A DNA stretch of 64,000 nucleotides, taken from contig NZ_LT615367.1 in assembly GCF_900095885.1 (NCBI RefSeq), positions 3,844,001 through 3,908,000 of the forward strand, given 5' to 3'. The stretch is from Dickeya aquatica (GTDB taxonomy: Bacteria > Pseudomonadota > Gammaproteobacteria > Enterobacterales > Enterobacteriaceae). Position 1 is the first letter of the stretch. Each line of letters begins with the position of its first letter. This document shows positions 9,128 through 19,564 of this stretch, in pieces. The notes beneath the pieces are model-generated. The model did not search any database and was not told where the DNA came from. It saw only the letters and a list, made by a program, of their open reading frames with translations. The translations under genes and the position numbers were made by a program.

Positions 9128-10792
9128 ATGCGTTATACAGGCGCGGAGCTGATCATCCGCCTGCTGGAACAGCAAGGCATTACTACCGTGACCGGCATTC
9201 CCGGCGGTGCGGCGTTACCATTGTACGATGCACTGGGCAAAAGCCAGACCATTCGCCATGTGCTGGCCCGCCATGAACAGGGAGCCGGGTTTATCGCCCA
9301 GGGGATGGCACGCGTCAGCGGTAACGCCGCCGTCTGCATGGCCTCCAGCGGGCCGGGAGCCACCAACCTGCTGACCGCCATCGCCGATGCCAAGCTCGAC
9401 TCCATCCCGCTGGTGTGCATCACCGCGCAGGTTTCTTCCGGCATGATTGGTACAGATGCGTTTCAGGAAGTTGACACCTATGGCATCTCGATTCCGGTCA
9501 CCAAACACAACTATCTGGTACGCGACATCAACGAACTACCGCGCGTCATCCACGATGCCTTCCGGCTGGCACAAACGGGCCGCCCCGGCCCGGTCTGGGT
9601 GGACATTCCCAAAGATGTACAAACCGCGACCATTGAACTTGACCGATTGCCCGAACCAGCCGTGCTGCCAGCCACTCCGGCAGTTGACGATGCGGCCATC
9701 CATAAGGCAGCCGCGCTTATCAATCAGGCCAAACGGCCGATTCTGTATCTGGGCGGTGGCATCATCAGCGCCGGAGCGCATCAGCAAGCCATCGAACTGG
9801 CGGAGCGCGCCGGTCTGCCCACCACCATGACGCTGATGGCGCTCGGTGCCATGCCGGTTGACCACCCGCTGTCGCTTGGCATGTTAGGAATGCACGCCGC
9901 CCGCTGTACCAACCTTATCCTGCAACAATCCGACCTGCTTATCGTGCTCGGCGCGCGCTTTGATGACCGCGCTATCGGCAAAGCCGAACAGTTCTGCCCA
10001 GATGCCAGCGTCATTCACATTGATATCGACCCGGCCGAGCTTGGCAAAATCCGCACGCCGCATGTTGCCCTGAATGCCGATGTGGCAGAGGCGCTCACAC
10101 AGTTGCTGCCGTTAATTGAGGCACAATCACGTCAGGCATGGCGCGATGAGGTACAGGCGCTGCAACGCGAATTCCCGCTGAGTATGCCAAGGGCCGATGA
10201 CCCACTCAGCCATTACGGGCTGGTGCGTGCGGTGGCCGGGCACCTTGATGACAACGCGATTATCACCACCGATGTCGGCCAGCATCAGATGTGGGTGGCG
10301 CAGGCTTATCCGCTGCGCCGGGCTCGTCAGTGGCTGACCTCCGGCGGCCTTGGCACCATGGGCTTTGGCGTGCCTGCCGCCATTGGTGCTGCGCTGGCTG
10401 AACCTGCGCGCACCGTGGTGTGCTTCTCCGGCGATGGCAGCCTGATGATGAATATTCAGGAGATGGCCACCGCCGTTGAAGAGAACCTGAATGTTAAAAT
10501 CGTGCTGATGAATAACCAGTCACTTGGGCTGGTGCATCAGCAGCAGGATTTGTTCTACCAGCAAAATTATGTTGCCTCTGACTACCGCTATCAGACCAAT
10601 TTTCTGGCCATTGCCGCGGGCTTTGGCTTCGCCACCTGTGACCTGAATGCCGCCGATGACCCGCAGGCAGCGTTGCACGATGCGCTGCACCGCCCTGGCC
10701 CGGTGTTAATTCACGCCGTAATCGATATCAACGAAAAAGTGTTCCCGATGGTGCCGCCGGGTGCCGCCAACATTGAGATGATTGGAGAGTAA
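9128..10792 (+). CDS. ilvB: Acetolactate synthase I, large (catalytic) subunit
   Basis: 554 aa ThDP- and FAD-dependent enzyme that condenses two pyruvates (or pyruvate and 2-ketobutyrate) at the first common step of valine, leucine and isoleucine synthesis. The catalytic glutamate is in RHEQGAGF (Glu50). The central FAD/transhydrogenase-like domain contains LIVLGARFDDR, and the ThDP motif GDGSLMMN is near residue 435. The N-terminus is about 10 residues shorter than E. coli IlvB. ATG 9128 follows AAAGGA. It is paired with ilvN and preceded by ivbL; together these define the isozyme I operon rather than ilvIH or ilvGM. Confidence 0.95.
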   Translation: MRYTGAELIIRLLEQQGITTVTGIPGGAALPLYDALGKSQTIRHVLARHEQGAGFIAQGMARVSGNAAVCMASSGPGATNLLTAIADAKLDSIPLVCITAQVSSGMIGTDAFQEVDTYGISIPVTKHNYLVRDINELPRVIHDAFRLAQTGRPGPVWVDIPKDVQTATIELDRLPEPAVLPATPAVDDAAIHKAAALINQAKRPILYLGGGIISAGAHQQAIELAERAGLPTTMTLMALGAMPVDHPLSLGMLGMHAARCTNLILQQSDLLIVLGARFDDRAIGKAEQFCPDASVIHIDIDPAELGKIRTPHVALNADVAEALTQLLPLIEAQSRQAWRDEVQALQREFPLSMPRADDPLSHYGLVRAVAGHLDDNAIITTDVGQHQMWVAQAYPLRRARQWLTSGGLGTMGFGVPAAIGAALAEPARTVVCFSGDGSLMMNIQEMATAVEENLNVKIVLMNNQSLGLVHQQQDLFYQQNYVASDYRYQTNFLAIAAGFGFATCDLNAADDPQAALHDALHRPGPVLIHAVIDINEKVFPMVPPGAANIEMIGE

Positions 10793-10795
10793 ATC

Positions 10796-11089
10796 ATGCC
10801 GACCCCGACTATTGCTGCACAGGTTACGCTAGAGCTTTCGGTTCGCAACCATCCGGGTGTGATGTCACATGTGTGCGGGCTGTTTGCCCGCCGCGCCTTT
10901 AACGTCGAAGGCATTATGTGTATGCCGCTGCCAGACAGCGAGCAAAGCCGCATCTGGCTACTGGTTAAAGACGATCAACGGCTGGCACAGATGATAAGCC
11001 AGGTCGAAAAGCTGGAAGACGTGTTGCAGGTGACGCGCCACGGCGAAGAGATGCGGATTTTTGATCAGGTAGCGGAGTTCTACCGCTAA
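10796..11089 (+). CDS. ilvN: Acetolactate synthase I, small (regulatory) subunit
   Basis: 97 aa, a single ACT domain ([29 protein letters not shown]) that binds valine and confers feedback inhibition on IlvB. The length equals that of the E. coli isozyme I subunit (96 aa). It starts 3 bp after the ilvB stop, indicating co-translation. Confidence 0.95.
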   Translation: MPTPTIAAQVTLELSVRNHPGVMSHVCGLFARRAFNVEGIMCMPLPDSEQSRIWLLVKDDQRLAQMISQVEKLEDVLQVTRHGEEMRIFDQVAEFYR

Positions 11090-11096
11090 CCTGCGG

Positions 11097-11127
11097 GCAG
11101 CCATACCGGTTTACCCGGTATGGCTGC
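11097..11127. terminator. Hairpin between convergent ilvN and yabI
   Basis: Perfect 13-bp stem GCAGCCATACCGG/CCGGTATGGCTGC with a 5-nt loop between two convergent genes. No clear T-run follows on either strand, so it may act as a weak bidirectional terminator or as 3'-end protection. Confidence 0.55.
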
Positions 11128-11134
11128 GACCCGA

Positions 11135-11902
11135 TTATCCATTCAGGATTTGCCACAGCAGATGCCGGTACACCGGCATCAACGGATGCTGCCACAACTG
11201 CCACAGACTAACGGCGGCGATAACCGATAACAGTGGAGCCAGCCAGCGCAGACGTAAAGCCGTCAGCCAGCCGGTTGACACGGCATCTTCCCCACGAGAG
11301 ACGCGCCACCAACGCCACAGCAACCACCCCGCACACCACAGCAGGATAGCCGTCACCAGCAGCAACCACTTAAAACTGCCGCTATCGGCCTGCGCAGGGA
11401 TCTCAATGGCTACCCCCGCCAGAATGCCGGGCATCAGGTATACCGGTGGCCAGGTGAGACAACCGATAATATTCGGCAGCGCAAAACGCCGGGGCGAAAG
11501 CTCCAGCATTCCCGCCACCATTGGAATAAGTGGTCGCGTCGGGCCAAAAAACCGCCCGATCAAAATGGTCGCCACACTGTGCTGGTGCAACATTTTTTCC
11601 GTACGATACAGGTAAGCGCTGTGCTTTTGCAGAAACGACCAGTTATGGAGTTTTTCTTTAAAACGCCAGCCAATAAAATAGGAAATCCAGTCCCCCAGCA
11701 GGCAACCGACAATCCCCATGCCCCAGGCCGGGTAAAGCCCCATGGTGCCGCTGCCGATAAGCGCCCCCAGTGACGCCATCATCAGCGTGCCAGGCAGCAG
11801 CAGCCCCACCAGCGCCAGCGACTCCAGAAACGCCACCAGCAACACCGCTGTGAGCGAATAGGCCAGTGATTGTGTGATGAAGTGTTCCAGCCAGGCTTCC
11901 AT
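11135..11902 (-). CDS. yabI: DedA-family inner membrane protein YabI
   Basis: 255 aa with several hydrophobic segments and the DedA (SNARE-associated) hallmark regions FLESLALVGLLLPGT and GRFFGPTRPLIPMVAGM. DedA proteins are linked to membrane homeostasis and undecaprenyl or phospholipid translocation; the exact substrate of YabI is not settled. In E. coli yabI lies next to thiQ; here ilvBN sits between them. It is convergent with ilvN. Confidence 0.88.
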   Translation of the reverse strand: MEAWLEHFITQSLAYSLTAVLLVAFLESLALVGLLLPGTLMMASLGALIGSGTMGLYPAWGMGIVGCLLGDWISYFIGWRFKEKLHNWSFLQKHSAYLYRTEKMLHQHSVATILIGRFFGPTRPLIPMVAGMLELSPRRFALPNIIGCLTWPPVYLMPGILAGVAIEIPAQADSGSFKWLLLVTAILLWCAGWLLWRWWRVSRGEDAVSTGWLTALRLRWLAPLLSVIAAVSLWQLWQHPLMPVYRHLLWQILNG

Positions 11903-11977
11903 AAATCTCTACATTTCTGCTTTTTTATGAACGAAGATAACGGGATGATAGCAGGAAAGCGGCAAACGATGGCCGAT

Positions 11978-12007
11978 AATAGCAGTGGGATGAATAGCAG
12001 TGGGATG
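11978..12007. repeat. 15-bp perfect tandem duplication upstream of polB
   Basis: AATAGCAGTGGGATG occurs twice head to tail (11978-11992 and 11993-12007) in the yabI-polB intergenic region, 44 bp before the LexA box. Confidence 0.8.
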
Positions 12008-12050
12008 TATCACGCCAGAGCGTTGTCAGGCACAGGCATAACTGGACAGA

Positions 12051-12070
12051 TACTGTATAAATATCCATAA
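12051..12070 (+). promoter_or_regulatory. LexA (SOS) box of polB
   Basis: TACTGTATAAATATCCATAA matches the LexA consensus TACTGTATATATATACAGTA at 16 of 20 positions and lies 52 bp before polB. E. coli polB (dinA) is SOS-induced through a box in the same place. The right half (CCAT instead of CAG) is weak. Confidence 0.75.
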
Positions 12071-12122
12071 TTTTCTACACCGTAGATTTTTTACTCTGAC
12101 AACCTAACCCTGACGACATGTG

Positions 12123-14495
12123 ATGAGCATTACCTCTCCCCGGCAAGGCTTTGTGTTAACCCGCCATTGGCAGGATACCCCCGCCGGTATTCAGGTCGAT
12201 TTCTGGCTGGCGACGGACGACGGCCCTTGCCAGGTTCGCTTGCCGATGCAGCAGGCGGTGGCGTTCGTTCCCTTGCGCCATCAGGCATCAATCGCACGCC
12301 TGCTGCGCCATGAGCGCCACTGGCAATTGCGCCCGGTGCCGCTACAGAGTTTTCACCAAGAGCCCCTGCTGGGGCTGTATTGCCAGCAATACCGGCAGTT
12401 ACTGCGCATTGAAAAACAGCTGCGCGAGGCAGATATCGCGGTGTATGAAGCCGATATCCGCCCGCCAGAGCGCTTTTTGATGGAGCGCTTTATCACCGCA
12501 CCGGTGTGGTTTAGCGGTGAGCCTTCTGCCAGCGGCGTGCTGGAAAATACCCGCCTTAAGCCTGCCTCTGGCTATCAACCGGCGCTTAAAACCGTGTCGC
12601 TGGACATTGAAACCAGTCGCCACGGTGAGCTGTACTGCATCGGGCTTGAGGGGTGCGGCCAGCGTCAGGTCTTTATGCTGGGGCCAGCAAATGGCGAAGC
12701 CGAGGACGCCCGGGGGCTGCAACTGGATTATGTCGCCAGCCGCCCGCAACTGCTGGAAAAACTCAATCAGTGGCTGGCAACCTATGACCCGGACGTGATC
12801 CTCGGCTGGAATCTGGTGCAGTTTGATTTACGGGTGCTGCAACAACACGCGCAACGCTATCACATCCCGCTGCGCCTTGGGCGTCACGCACAGGTGCTGG
12901 AATGGCGGGAGCACGGCTACCGGCAAGGGCACTTTTTCGCCAGCGCACCGGGCCGCCTGATTGTCGATGGCATTGAGGCGCTGAAATCCGCCACCTGGCA
13001 TTTTGCGTCTTTTAGCCTGGAATTTGTCGCGCAAACGCTGCTCGGCGAAGGCAAAGCCAGCGAGAATCCCTATCAACGGCTGGATGAGATAGAACAGCGC
13101 TTCGCCCACAATAAACCGGCGCTGGCGCACTATAACCTGAAAGATTGTGAGCTGGTGACTCGCATTATTGAACACACACACCTGTTGGCGTTTTTACTGG
13201 CGCGCGCCAGTGTTACCGGGTTAGCCGCTGACCGCAGCGGCGGCTCGGTGGCCGCCTTCACCCACCTGTACCTGCCGCGTATGCACCGCGCCGGTTTCGC
13301 TGCCCCCAATCTTGGCGAGGTGCCGCCGCAGGCAAGCCCAGGCGGCTATGTGATGGACTCGCGCCCCGGTCTCTACGACTCGGTGCTGGTGCTGGATTAC
13401 AAAAGCCTCTATCCCGCGATTATCCGCACCTTTTTGATAGACCCGGTCGGGCTGATAGCCGGGTTGCAGCATCCTGATGAACAGCACGCGGTAGCCGGTT
13501 TTCTCGGGGCCTGGTTTTCCCGCCAGCACCACTGCCTGCCGGCGATTGTGGAAGCTATCTGGCAGCAACGCGACCTGGCCAAACAGCACGGTGATAAGCC
13601 GCTGTCGCAGGCGCTGAAAATCATCATGAATGCGTTTTACGGCGTGCTCGGCTCCAGCGGTTGCCGCTTTTTCGACCCGCGCCTCGCCTCATCGATTACC
13701 CTGCGCGGCCACGACATCATGCGCCAGACGCGGGCGCTGATTGAAGCCAGGGGTTATCAGGTCATCTACGGCGATACCGATTCGACATTCGTCTGGCTTA
13801 AGCAAGCGCACAGCAACGCCGCGGCGGATGCGATTGGCCAGGAACTGGCAGAACACGTCAACCACTGGTGGCAACAGCACTTATTTCAACAGCATGGGCT
13901 CACCAGCGCGCTGGAACTGGAGTATGAAACCCATTTCCGGCGCTTTTTAATGCCGACCATTCGCGGTGCCGAGCTTGGCAGCAAAAAACGCTACGCCGGG
14001 TTGATACACAGTGCGCAAGGCGAGCAGATGGTGTTTAAAGGGCTGGAGACGGTGCGCTCCGACTGGACACCGCTGGCGCAACAGTTCCAGCAGCAACTCT
14101 ACCTGCGCATTTTCCACCGAGAACCTTATCAGGACTGGGTGCGAGCGTTCGTGCAGCGCACGCTCAGTGGCGAACATGATGCATGGCTGGTCTACCGCAA
14201 ACGCCTGCGTCACAAGCTCAGCGACTATCAGCGCAATGTGCCGCCGCAGGTGCGCGCGGCACGCATGGCCGACGACTACAACCGCCTACACGACAGGCCG
14301 TTGCAATATCAGAACGGCGGCTGGATAAGTTATGTCATCACCGTCAACGGCCCGGAACCGCTGGAGAACCGCCGTTCCACGCTCGATTACAGCCATTACG
14401 TGGAAAAGCAGCTTCAGCCGGTGGCTGATGCAATTTTACCCTTCCTGCACGACGATTTTGCTACACTGATTACCGGACAAATGGGGCTATTTTAA
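12123..14495 (+). CDS. polB: DNA polymerase II
   Basis: 790 aa family-B polymerase used in SOS replication restart and translesion synthesis. The 3'-5' exonuclease motif [12 protein letters not shown] is near residue 159. Polymerase motif [14 protein letters not shown] lies near 424 and motif C YGDTDSTF near 548. The C-terminal LMTGQLGLF-type tail (ITGQMGLF), which in E. coli binds the beta clamp, is retained. ATG 12123 is preferred; an in-frame GTG lies directly before it. Because E. coli polB has araBAD at its flank, the yabI neighbour here indicates that the ara genes are absent from this position. Confidence 0.96.
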   Translation: MSITSPRQGFVLTRHWQDTPAGIQVDFWLATDDGPCQVRLPMQQAVAFVPLRHQASIARLLRHERHWQLRPVPLQSFHQEPLLGLYCQQYRQLLRIEKQLREADIAVYEADIRPPERFLMERFITAPVWFSGEPSASGVLENTRLKPASGYQPALKTVSLDIETSRHGELYCIGLEGCGQRQVFMLGPANGEAEDARGLQLDYVASRPQLLEKLNQWLATYDPDVILGWNLVQFDLRVLQQHAQRYHIPLRLGRHAQVLEWREHGYRQGHFFASAPGRLIVDGIEALKSATWHFASFSLEFVAQTLLGEGKASENPYQRLDEIEQRFAHNKPALAHYNLKDCELVTRIIEHTHLLAFLLARASVTGLAADRSGGSVAAFTHLYLPRMHRAGFAAPNLGEVPPQASPGGYVMDSRPGLYDSVLVLDYKSLYPAIIRTFLIDPVGLIAGLQHPDEQHAVAGFLGAWFSRQHHCLPAIVEAIWQQRDLAKQHGDKPLSQALKIIMNAFYGVLGSSGCRFFDPRLASSITLRGHDIMRQTRALIEARGYQVIYGDTDSTFVWLKQAHSNAAADAIGQELAEHVNHWWQQHLFQQHGLTSALELEYETHFRRFLMPTIRGAELGSKKRYAGLIHSAQGEQMVFKGLETVRSDWTPLAQQFQQQLYLRIFHREPYQDWVRAFVQRTLSGEHDAWLVYRKRLRHKLSDYQRNVPPQVRAARMADDYNRLHDRPLQYQNGGWISYVITVNGPEPLENRRSTLDYSHYVEKQLQPVADAILPFLHDDFATLITGQMGLF

Positions 14496-14706
14496 TGTGA
14501 TGCTGCTGCCTGACAGGTGACGAACAGGCCACCATCCAGTACCATAGCGCCCTTTCAAAATATCAGGCGCTCCCCATCCCCGTACTACCCGCTATGCCCA
14601 GCATCGCCCCGGCGAGTTGCGCAAGGCAGGGCAGGTATTGCCAGATGAGGGGCGCGACCCCGGTCAACACATTCTCCGACAACGACGAGTATCGAGTTTA
14701 GAATTT

Positions 14707-17610
14707 ATGCCTTTTACACTTGGTCAACGCTGGATAAGCGACACAGAAAGCGATTTGGGATTGGGTACGGTAGTGGCGATGGATGCCCGTATGGTGACGT
14801 TGCTGTTTCCCGCCAGCGGCGAAAACCGCCTCTATGCCAGAAATGACGCCCCCATCACCCGCGTGATGTTCAATCCCGGCGATACCGTCACCAGCCATGA
14901 GGGCTGGCAGTTACAGGTTGACGATATTCGTGACGAGAATGGCCTGCGTACCTATATCGGCCAGCGGCTGGATACGCAAGAAGCCGCCGAGCTGCGCGAA
15001 GTCTTTTTAGACAGCAAACTCACCTTTAATAAGCCGCAAGACCGGCTGTTTGCCGGGCAGATAGACCGGATGGATCGCTTTGCGCTGCGCTATCGCGCCC
15101 GTTTGCACCAGCACGCCCAGGCATTGCAGCCGTGGGGCGGCCTGCGCGGTATGCGCGCCAGCCTTATCCCCCATCAGTTGTACATTGCCCGCGAAGTGGG
15201 CCAGCGCCACGCGCCTCGCGTACTGCTGGCTGATGAGGTGGGGCTGGGGAAAACCATTGAAGCGGGCATGATTATCCACCAGCAACTGCTGGCCGGGCGT
15301 GCCGAGCGCGTGCTGATAGTGGTGCCGGAAACCTTGCAGCATCAGTGGCTGGTGGAAATGCTGCGCCGGTTTAATTTGCTGTTTTCCCTGTTTGATGACG
15401 AGCGCTACGCCGAAGCGCGTCTGGACAGCGATAACCCGTTTGAAACCGAGCAGTTAATTATCTGCTCGCTCGATTTTGTGCGCCGCAACCCCTCACGCTT
15501 TGAACAGTTACAGGATGCCGAATGGGACTTGCTGGTGGTCGATGAAGCGCACCATCTGGCCTGGAGTGAAGCGGCACCGAGTGCGGCGTACCGCGCCATT
15601 GAGAAGCTCGCCGAGGTCACGCCCGCCGTCTTGCTGTTGACCGCAACGCCAGAGCAGTTAGGCCAGGAAAGCCACTTTGCCCGCCTGCGCCTGCTTGACC
15701 CGGATCGCTTCCATGATTATCAGGAATTTGTCGCCGAACAACAGCACTACCGCCCGGTGGCGGATGCCGTCAGCTTGCTGCTGGGCGGCGAGCCTATCAG
15801 TGATGCGCAGCGCAACATGTTAAGCGACATGCTGGGCGAGCAGGATATCGAGCCGCTGCTGAAATCCATCGCCAGCGAGCGTGAGGATGCTATCAGCGCC
15901 CGTCAGGAGCTGATAGCGATGCTGATGGATCGCCACGGCACCAGCCGGGTGCTGTTCCGCAATACCCGTCAGGGGGTAAAAGGCTTCCCGAAACGCGAAC
16001 TGCACCAGATAAAACTGCCGCTGCCGACGCAATATCAAACCGCGATGCGCGTCGCCGGTATCATGAATGCGCGTAAATCAGCGGAAGACTGTGCCCGTGA
16101 TATGCTCTACCCGGAGCAGATTTATCAGCAATTTGAAGATGATAACGCGACATGGTGGAGCTTTGACCCGCGCGTTGAATGGATGCTGGATTTCCTCACC
16201 AGCCACCGCGATGAAAAAGTGCTGGTTATCTGCGCCAAAGCCGCCACCGCGCTGCAACTCGAACAAGTGCTGCGCACCCGCGAGGCGATTCGCGCAGCCG
16301 TGTTCCACGAAGGGCTGTCGATTCTTGAGCGTGACCGGGCGGCAGCGTATTTCGCCTCCGCCGAAGACGGCGCACAGGTGCTTATCTGCTCCGAGATAGG
16401 CTCCGAGGGCCGCAACTTCCAGTTCGCCAGCCATCTGATCATGTTTGATCTGCCGTTTAACCCGGATCTGCTGGAGCAGCGCATCGGTCGTCTGGATCGT
16501 ATCGGCCAGAGCCGTGACATCCAGATTATGGTGCCGTATCTGGAAAATACCGCGCAGGCATTGCTGGTACGCTGGTATCACGAAGGGCTCGATGCCTTCG
16601 AGCACACCTGCCCGACCGGTCGCACCATTTATGATAAGCACCATGAACAGTTGATTACGCTGCTGGCGAAACCCACCGAAACCGACGGGCTTGATGAGCT
16701 CATCCACACCTGTCGCCAGCAACATGACCAGCTCAAGGCACAACTGGAACAGGGGCGTGACCGCCTGCTGGAACTGCACTCCAATGGCGGTGAGCAGGCA
16801 CAGGCGCTGGCTGCGGCAATCGCCGAGCAGGATGATGATGTCGGTCTGGTCAATTTTGCCCTCAACCTGTTTGATATCATCGGTATCCATCAGGATGACC
16901 GCAGCGACAACCTGATCGTGCTGACGCCCTCTGAGCATATGCTGGTGCCGGATTTCCCCGGCCTGGCGCAGGATGGCTGCACCATCACCTTTGACCGGGA
17001 ACAGTCGCTGTCGCGCGAAGATGCGCAGTTCGTCAGCTGGGAGCACCCGCTTATCCGTAACGGGCTGGATCTGGTGCTTTCAGGTGACACCGGCAGTTGC
17101 GCCGTCTCACTGCTGAAAAATAAAGCCTTGCCGGTTGGCACCCTGCTGGCGGAGCTGGTGTATGTGGTTGAAGCGCAGGCACCGAAAAAACTGCAACTGA
17201 CCCGCTTCCTGCCGCCGACGCCGATTCGCGTACTGCTCGATCGCAAAGGCACCAACCTGGCCACACAGGTGGAGTTTGAAAGTTTCAATCGTCAGTTGAG
17301 CGCGGTGAACCGTCATACCTCCAGCAAGCTGGTCAATGCGGTACAGGATGATGTCCATGCCATGCTGCAAAAGGCCCAACCGCTGGTTGATGCACAGGCA
17401 CAGGTGCTGATAACCGAAGCGAAAAACCGTGCCGATGCCGAATTACGCCGCGAACTTGAACGCCTGCAAGCGCTGAAAGCCGTTAACCCGAATATTCGTG
17501 ATGACGAGCTGGAAGCGCTGGAAGAACAGCGTGAACAGGTGCTGCAAAACCTGCAACAGGCCAACTGGCGTCTTGATGCCATCCGTCTGGTGATGGTGGC
17601 GCATCAGTAA
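14707..17610 (+). CDS. rapA: RNA polymerase-associated ATPase RapA (HepA)
   Basis: 967 aa SWI2/SNF2 protein that recycles RNA polymerase. The N-terminal Tudor-like domain starts [18 protein letters not shown]. The helicase core has Walker [15 protein letters not shown] (about 173-186), Walker B DEAHH (about 279) and motif [13 protein letters not shown]. The C-terminal RapA-specific region follows. Its length equals E. coli (968). The frame is open about 30 codons further upstream, but MPFTLGQ is the invariant family start. The ribosome-binding site is weak. The 211-bp gap from polB shows nothing else I could identify. Confidence 0.96.
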   Translation: MPFTLGQRWISDTESDLGLGTVVAMDARMVTLLFPASGENRLYARNDAPITRVMFNPGDTVTSHEGWQLQVDDIRDENGLRTYIGQRLDTQEAAELREVFLDSKLTFNKPQDRLFAGQIDRMDRFALRYRARLHQHAQALQPWGGLRGMRASLIPHQLYIAREVGQRHAPRVLLADEVGLGKTIEAGMIIHQQLLAGRAERVLIVVPETLQHQWLVEMLRRFNLLFSLFDDERYAEARLDSDNPFETEQLIICSLDFVRRNPSRFEQLQDAEWDLLVVDEAHHLAWSEAAPSAAYRAIEKLAEVTPAVLLLTATPEQLGQESHFARLRLLDPDRFHDYQEFVAEQQHYRPVADAVSLLLGGEPISDAQRNMLSDMLGEQDIEPLLKSIASEREDAISARQELIAMLMDRHGTSRVLFRNTRQGVKGFPKRELHQIKLPLPTQYQTAMRVAGIMNARKSAEDCARDMLYPEQIYQQFEDDNATWWSFDPRVEWMLDFLTSHRDEKVLVICAKAATALQLEQVLRTREAIRAAVFHEGLSILERDRAAAYFASAEDGAQVLICSEIGSEGRNFQFASHLIMFDLPFNPDLLEQRIGRLDRIGQSRDIQIMVPYLENTAQALLVRWYHEGLDAFEHTCPTGRTIYDKHHEQLITLLAKPTETDGLDELIHTCRQQHDQLKAQLEQGRDRLLELHSNGGEQAQALAAAIAEQDDDVGLVNFALNLFDIIGIHQDDRSDNLIVLTPSEHMLVPDFPGLAQDGCTITFDREQSLSREDAQFVSWEHPLIRNGLDLVLSGDTGSCAVSLLKNKALPVGTLLAELVYVVEAQAPKKLQLTRFLPPTPIRVLLDRKGTNLATQVEFESFNRQLSAVNRHTSSKLVNAVQDDVHAMLQKAQPLVDAQAQVLITEAKNRADAELRRELERLQALKAVNPNIRDDELEALEEQREQVLQNLQQANWRLDAIRLVMVAHQ

Positions 17611-17633
17611 GCGCCGCCGGTTGTCTATCATTT

Positions 17634-17659
17634 AGCGCGGCAAGACCCCTTGCCGCGCT
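17634..17659 (+). terminator. Hairpin between rapA and rluA
   Basis: 11-bp stem AGCGCGGCAAG/CTTGCCGCGCT with a 4-nt loop, 24 bp after the rapA stop and 13 bp before rluA. No T-run follows, so it is more likely a processing or attenuation structure than a strong terminator. Confidence 0.45.
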
Positions 17660-17671
17660 GTCGGAGTATTC

Positions 17672-18325
17672 ATGCAACCCTATAATCCGCCGCGCGACCC
17701 CTGGTTACATATCCTGTATCAAGACCCGCACATCATGGTGGTGAATAAACCCAGCGGCTTGCTCTCGGTGCCCGGCCGTGCTGAAGAACACAAAGACAGC
17801 ATCATGAGCCGCATTCAGGCTGATTTCCCCACCGCCGAGTCGGTGCATCGGCTCGATATGGCGACCAGCGGTGTGATAGCCGTGGCGCTGACGAAGGCCG
17901 CCGAGCGCGAGCTTAAACGGCAATTTCGAGAACGAGAGCCGAAGAAATCCTATGTCGCACGCGTGTTTGGCCATCTTGAGCAGGATGAAGGGCTGATAGA
18001 TTTACCGTTGATTTGTGACTGGCCGAACCGGCCCAAACAGAAAGTCTGCTTCGAACAAGGTAAACCCGCTCAGACCGCCTATCAGGTGTTGTCACGCGAT
18101 AATGATGGCTCGACGCGCGTCAAACTGATGCCGATTACCGGGCGATCGCACCAGTTGCGGGTACATATGCTGGCGCTCGGCCACCCGATTTTAGGCGACG
18201 GGTTTTATGCCTCACCCGAGGCGCTGGCGATGGCTCCACGGCTGTTACTGCACGCACAAGAGCTGGCCATCACCCATCCGGCGTTCGCCACACCAATACA
18301 TTTTCGCTGCGAAGCCGATTTTTAA
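17672..18325 (+). CDS. rluA: Dual-specificity pseudouridine synthase RluA (23S rRNA U746 / tRNA U32)
   Basis: 217 aa. The catalytic motif HRLDMATSG has its aspartate at about residue 62. The segments VVNKPSGLLSVPGR and ITGRSHQLRVHMLALGHPILGD are typical of the RluA subfamily. It has no S4 domain, as expected for RluA itself. It lies directly downstream of rapA, as in E. coli, and convergent with djlA. Confidence 0.95.
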   Translation: MQPYNPPRDPWLHILYQDPHIMVVNKPSGLLSVPGRAEEHKDSIMSRIQADFPTAESVHRLDMATSGVIAVALTKAAERELKRQFREREPKKSYVARVFGHLEQDEGLIDLPLICDWPNRPKQKVCFEQGKPAQTAYQVLSRDNDGSTRVKLMPITGRSHQLRVHMLALGHPILGDGFYASPEALAMAPRLLLHAQELAITHPAFATPIHFRCEADF

Positions 18326-18390
18326 AGCGCGTCCGGCACGATGACGTGTCTCGTTAACAACAGGATGACAGCGGAGAAACGCGCAGGGCG

Positions 18391-19377
18391 TCAGCGGGAA
18401 AATTTGTGGGTTTTGAGAAATTCGTAAGCGGCCTGAATGTCCTGGGCTTTGCGCTTGGCCATTTCAATCATTCTGGGCGATAGCCCTTTGCCCATCATTT
18501 TATCGGGATGATGCTCACTCATTAGCTTGCGGTAAGCGCGCTTCACTGTCGCGGCATCATCACTGGTATGAACCCCCAGCGTGCGGCAGGCGCTTTCAAG
18601 CGTTGGCCCACGCGATGATATCGGCGGGCGCTGCCCGTAAGACTGCCCGCCGTAAGAACGCTGGTAGGATTTATTGCCCTGCCGGGAAGAAGAGTGATAG
18701 CTGTTGTTCTGTGACTGGGAATTCCCTTGCTGCGACTGCCCTTGTTGTCTCGACTGGCTGTTTTGCCTGGATTGGCTGTTTTGCCTTGACTGATAACTGT
18801 TTTGCCGCGACTGATAATTCCCCTGGCGAGAAGACGCGTTGTTGCGCTCGATATTGCGCATGAACAGTTCAAACTGTTCACGGGTGACGCCCAGTTCATC
18901 AGCAAACACGTACAGCAGACGACGTTCATTGGGATGCAGCGCGCCATCGACAAACGCAACCTGCAATTGAATTTCAAGAAACATACGAATCAGGTCAAAG
19001 CGCCCGATACAGGCATCACGCAGCTTGCGCAGCTTGTTGCGCACCGGAAACTGGCTGGCTTTACCTTCACGAAACGCCTGTTGCGCGGCATTGCGTGCTT
19101 CACCGTGTAGCTCCAGTCTATCCATCATGTTGGTGGCGACGCGGATATCCAGCTCGGTAACCCGCCCTTTGGATTTGGCCAGGTGCCCCATGGCCTGAAA
19201 CGTAGTCAGGCAAAACAACGCCTGACGGGTCGCCTGGGCGGAAAAAAAGTCGCGCTGACGGGATGCACGGGCTCTGTCAACCAAATGACCCAGCAACAGC
19301 CCGATAATCAACCCGCTGATACCCGCGCTGGATACAATCCCGAGCGCCAGCCCCAGCAACTTTCCCCAATACCGCAT
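18391..19377 (-). CDS. djlA: Membrane-anchored co-chaperone DjlA
   Basis: 328 aa type III J-protein that stimulates DnaK at the inner membrane. One N-terminal membrane segment (residues 6-31, glycine-rich as in E. coli DjlA) is followed by the TerB-like domain (about 50-175). A long Gln/Ser/Arg/Asn linker (about 181-250) precedes the C-terminal J domain with HPD at 290-292. The linker contains near-identical SRQNS-type repeats encoded by repeated DNA, making the protein longer than the 271 aa of E. coli. It is divergent from lptD, as in E. coli. Confidence 0.94.
   Translation of the reverse strand: MRYWGKLLGLALGIVSSAGISGLIIGLLLGHLVDRARASRQRDFFSAQATRQALFCLTTFQAMGHLAKSKGRVTELDIRVATNMMDRLELHGEARNAAQQAFREGKASQFPVRNKLRKLRDACIGRFDLIRMFLEIQLQVAFVDGALHPNERRLLYVFADELGVTREQFELFMRNIERNNASSRQGNYQSRQNSYQSRQNSQSRQNSQSRQQGQSQQGNSQSQNNSYHSSSRQGNKSYQRSYGGQSYGQRPPISSRGPTLESACRTLGVHTSDDAATVKRAYRKLMSEHHPDKMMGKGLSPRMIEMAKRKAQDIQAAYEFLKTHKFSR
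18735..18835 (-). repeat. Repeats encoding the DjlA Q/S/R/N linker
   Basis: On the plus strand the motif tgNctgttttgcctKga-type recurs about every 18-21 bp, for example GGCTGTTTTGCCTGGATT, GGCTGTTTTGCCTTGACT and AACTGTTTTGCCGCGACT. This gives successive SRQNS/SRQNSY peptide units around residues 183-215 of DjlA. Confidence 0.75.
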
Positions 19378-19564
19378 ATACTCCTCAAATCCCCATGCCG
19401 TCGGCTAAAAATTGCTTTATCATACCCGTCATTTATCTTTGCTCCTAACGGCAACGCATAGAAAATGGCGGGGATTTTGCACTGGCACCGTGCCAGTAGT
19501 TATATCGAGTCTCTGACCGTTTGCCGGCATGATGCCCTTGATGACGGAACACCTGATACCGCGT

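Noticed and set aside
16078..17046. 322-codon frame opposite rapA
   Set aside because: Antisense to a certain gene, no ribosome-binding site, composition typical of a shadow frame.
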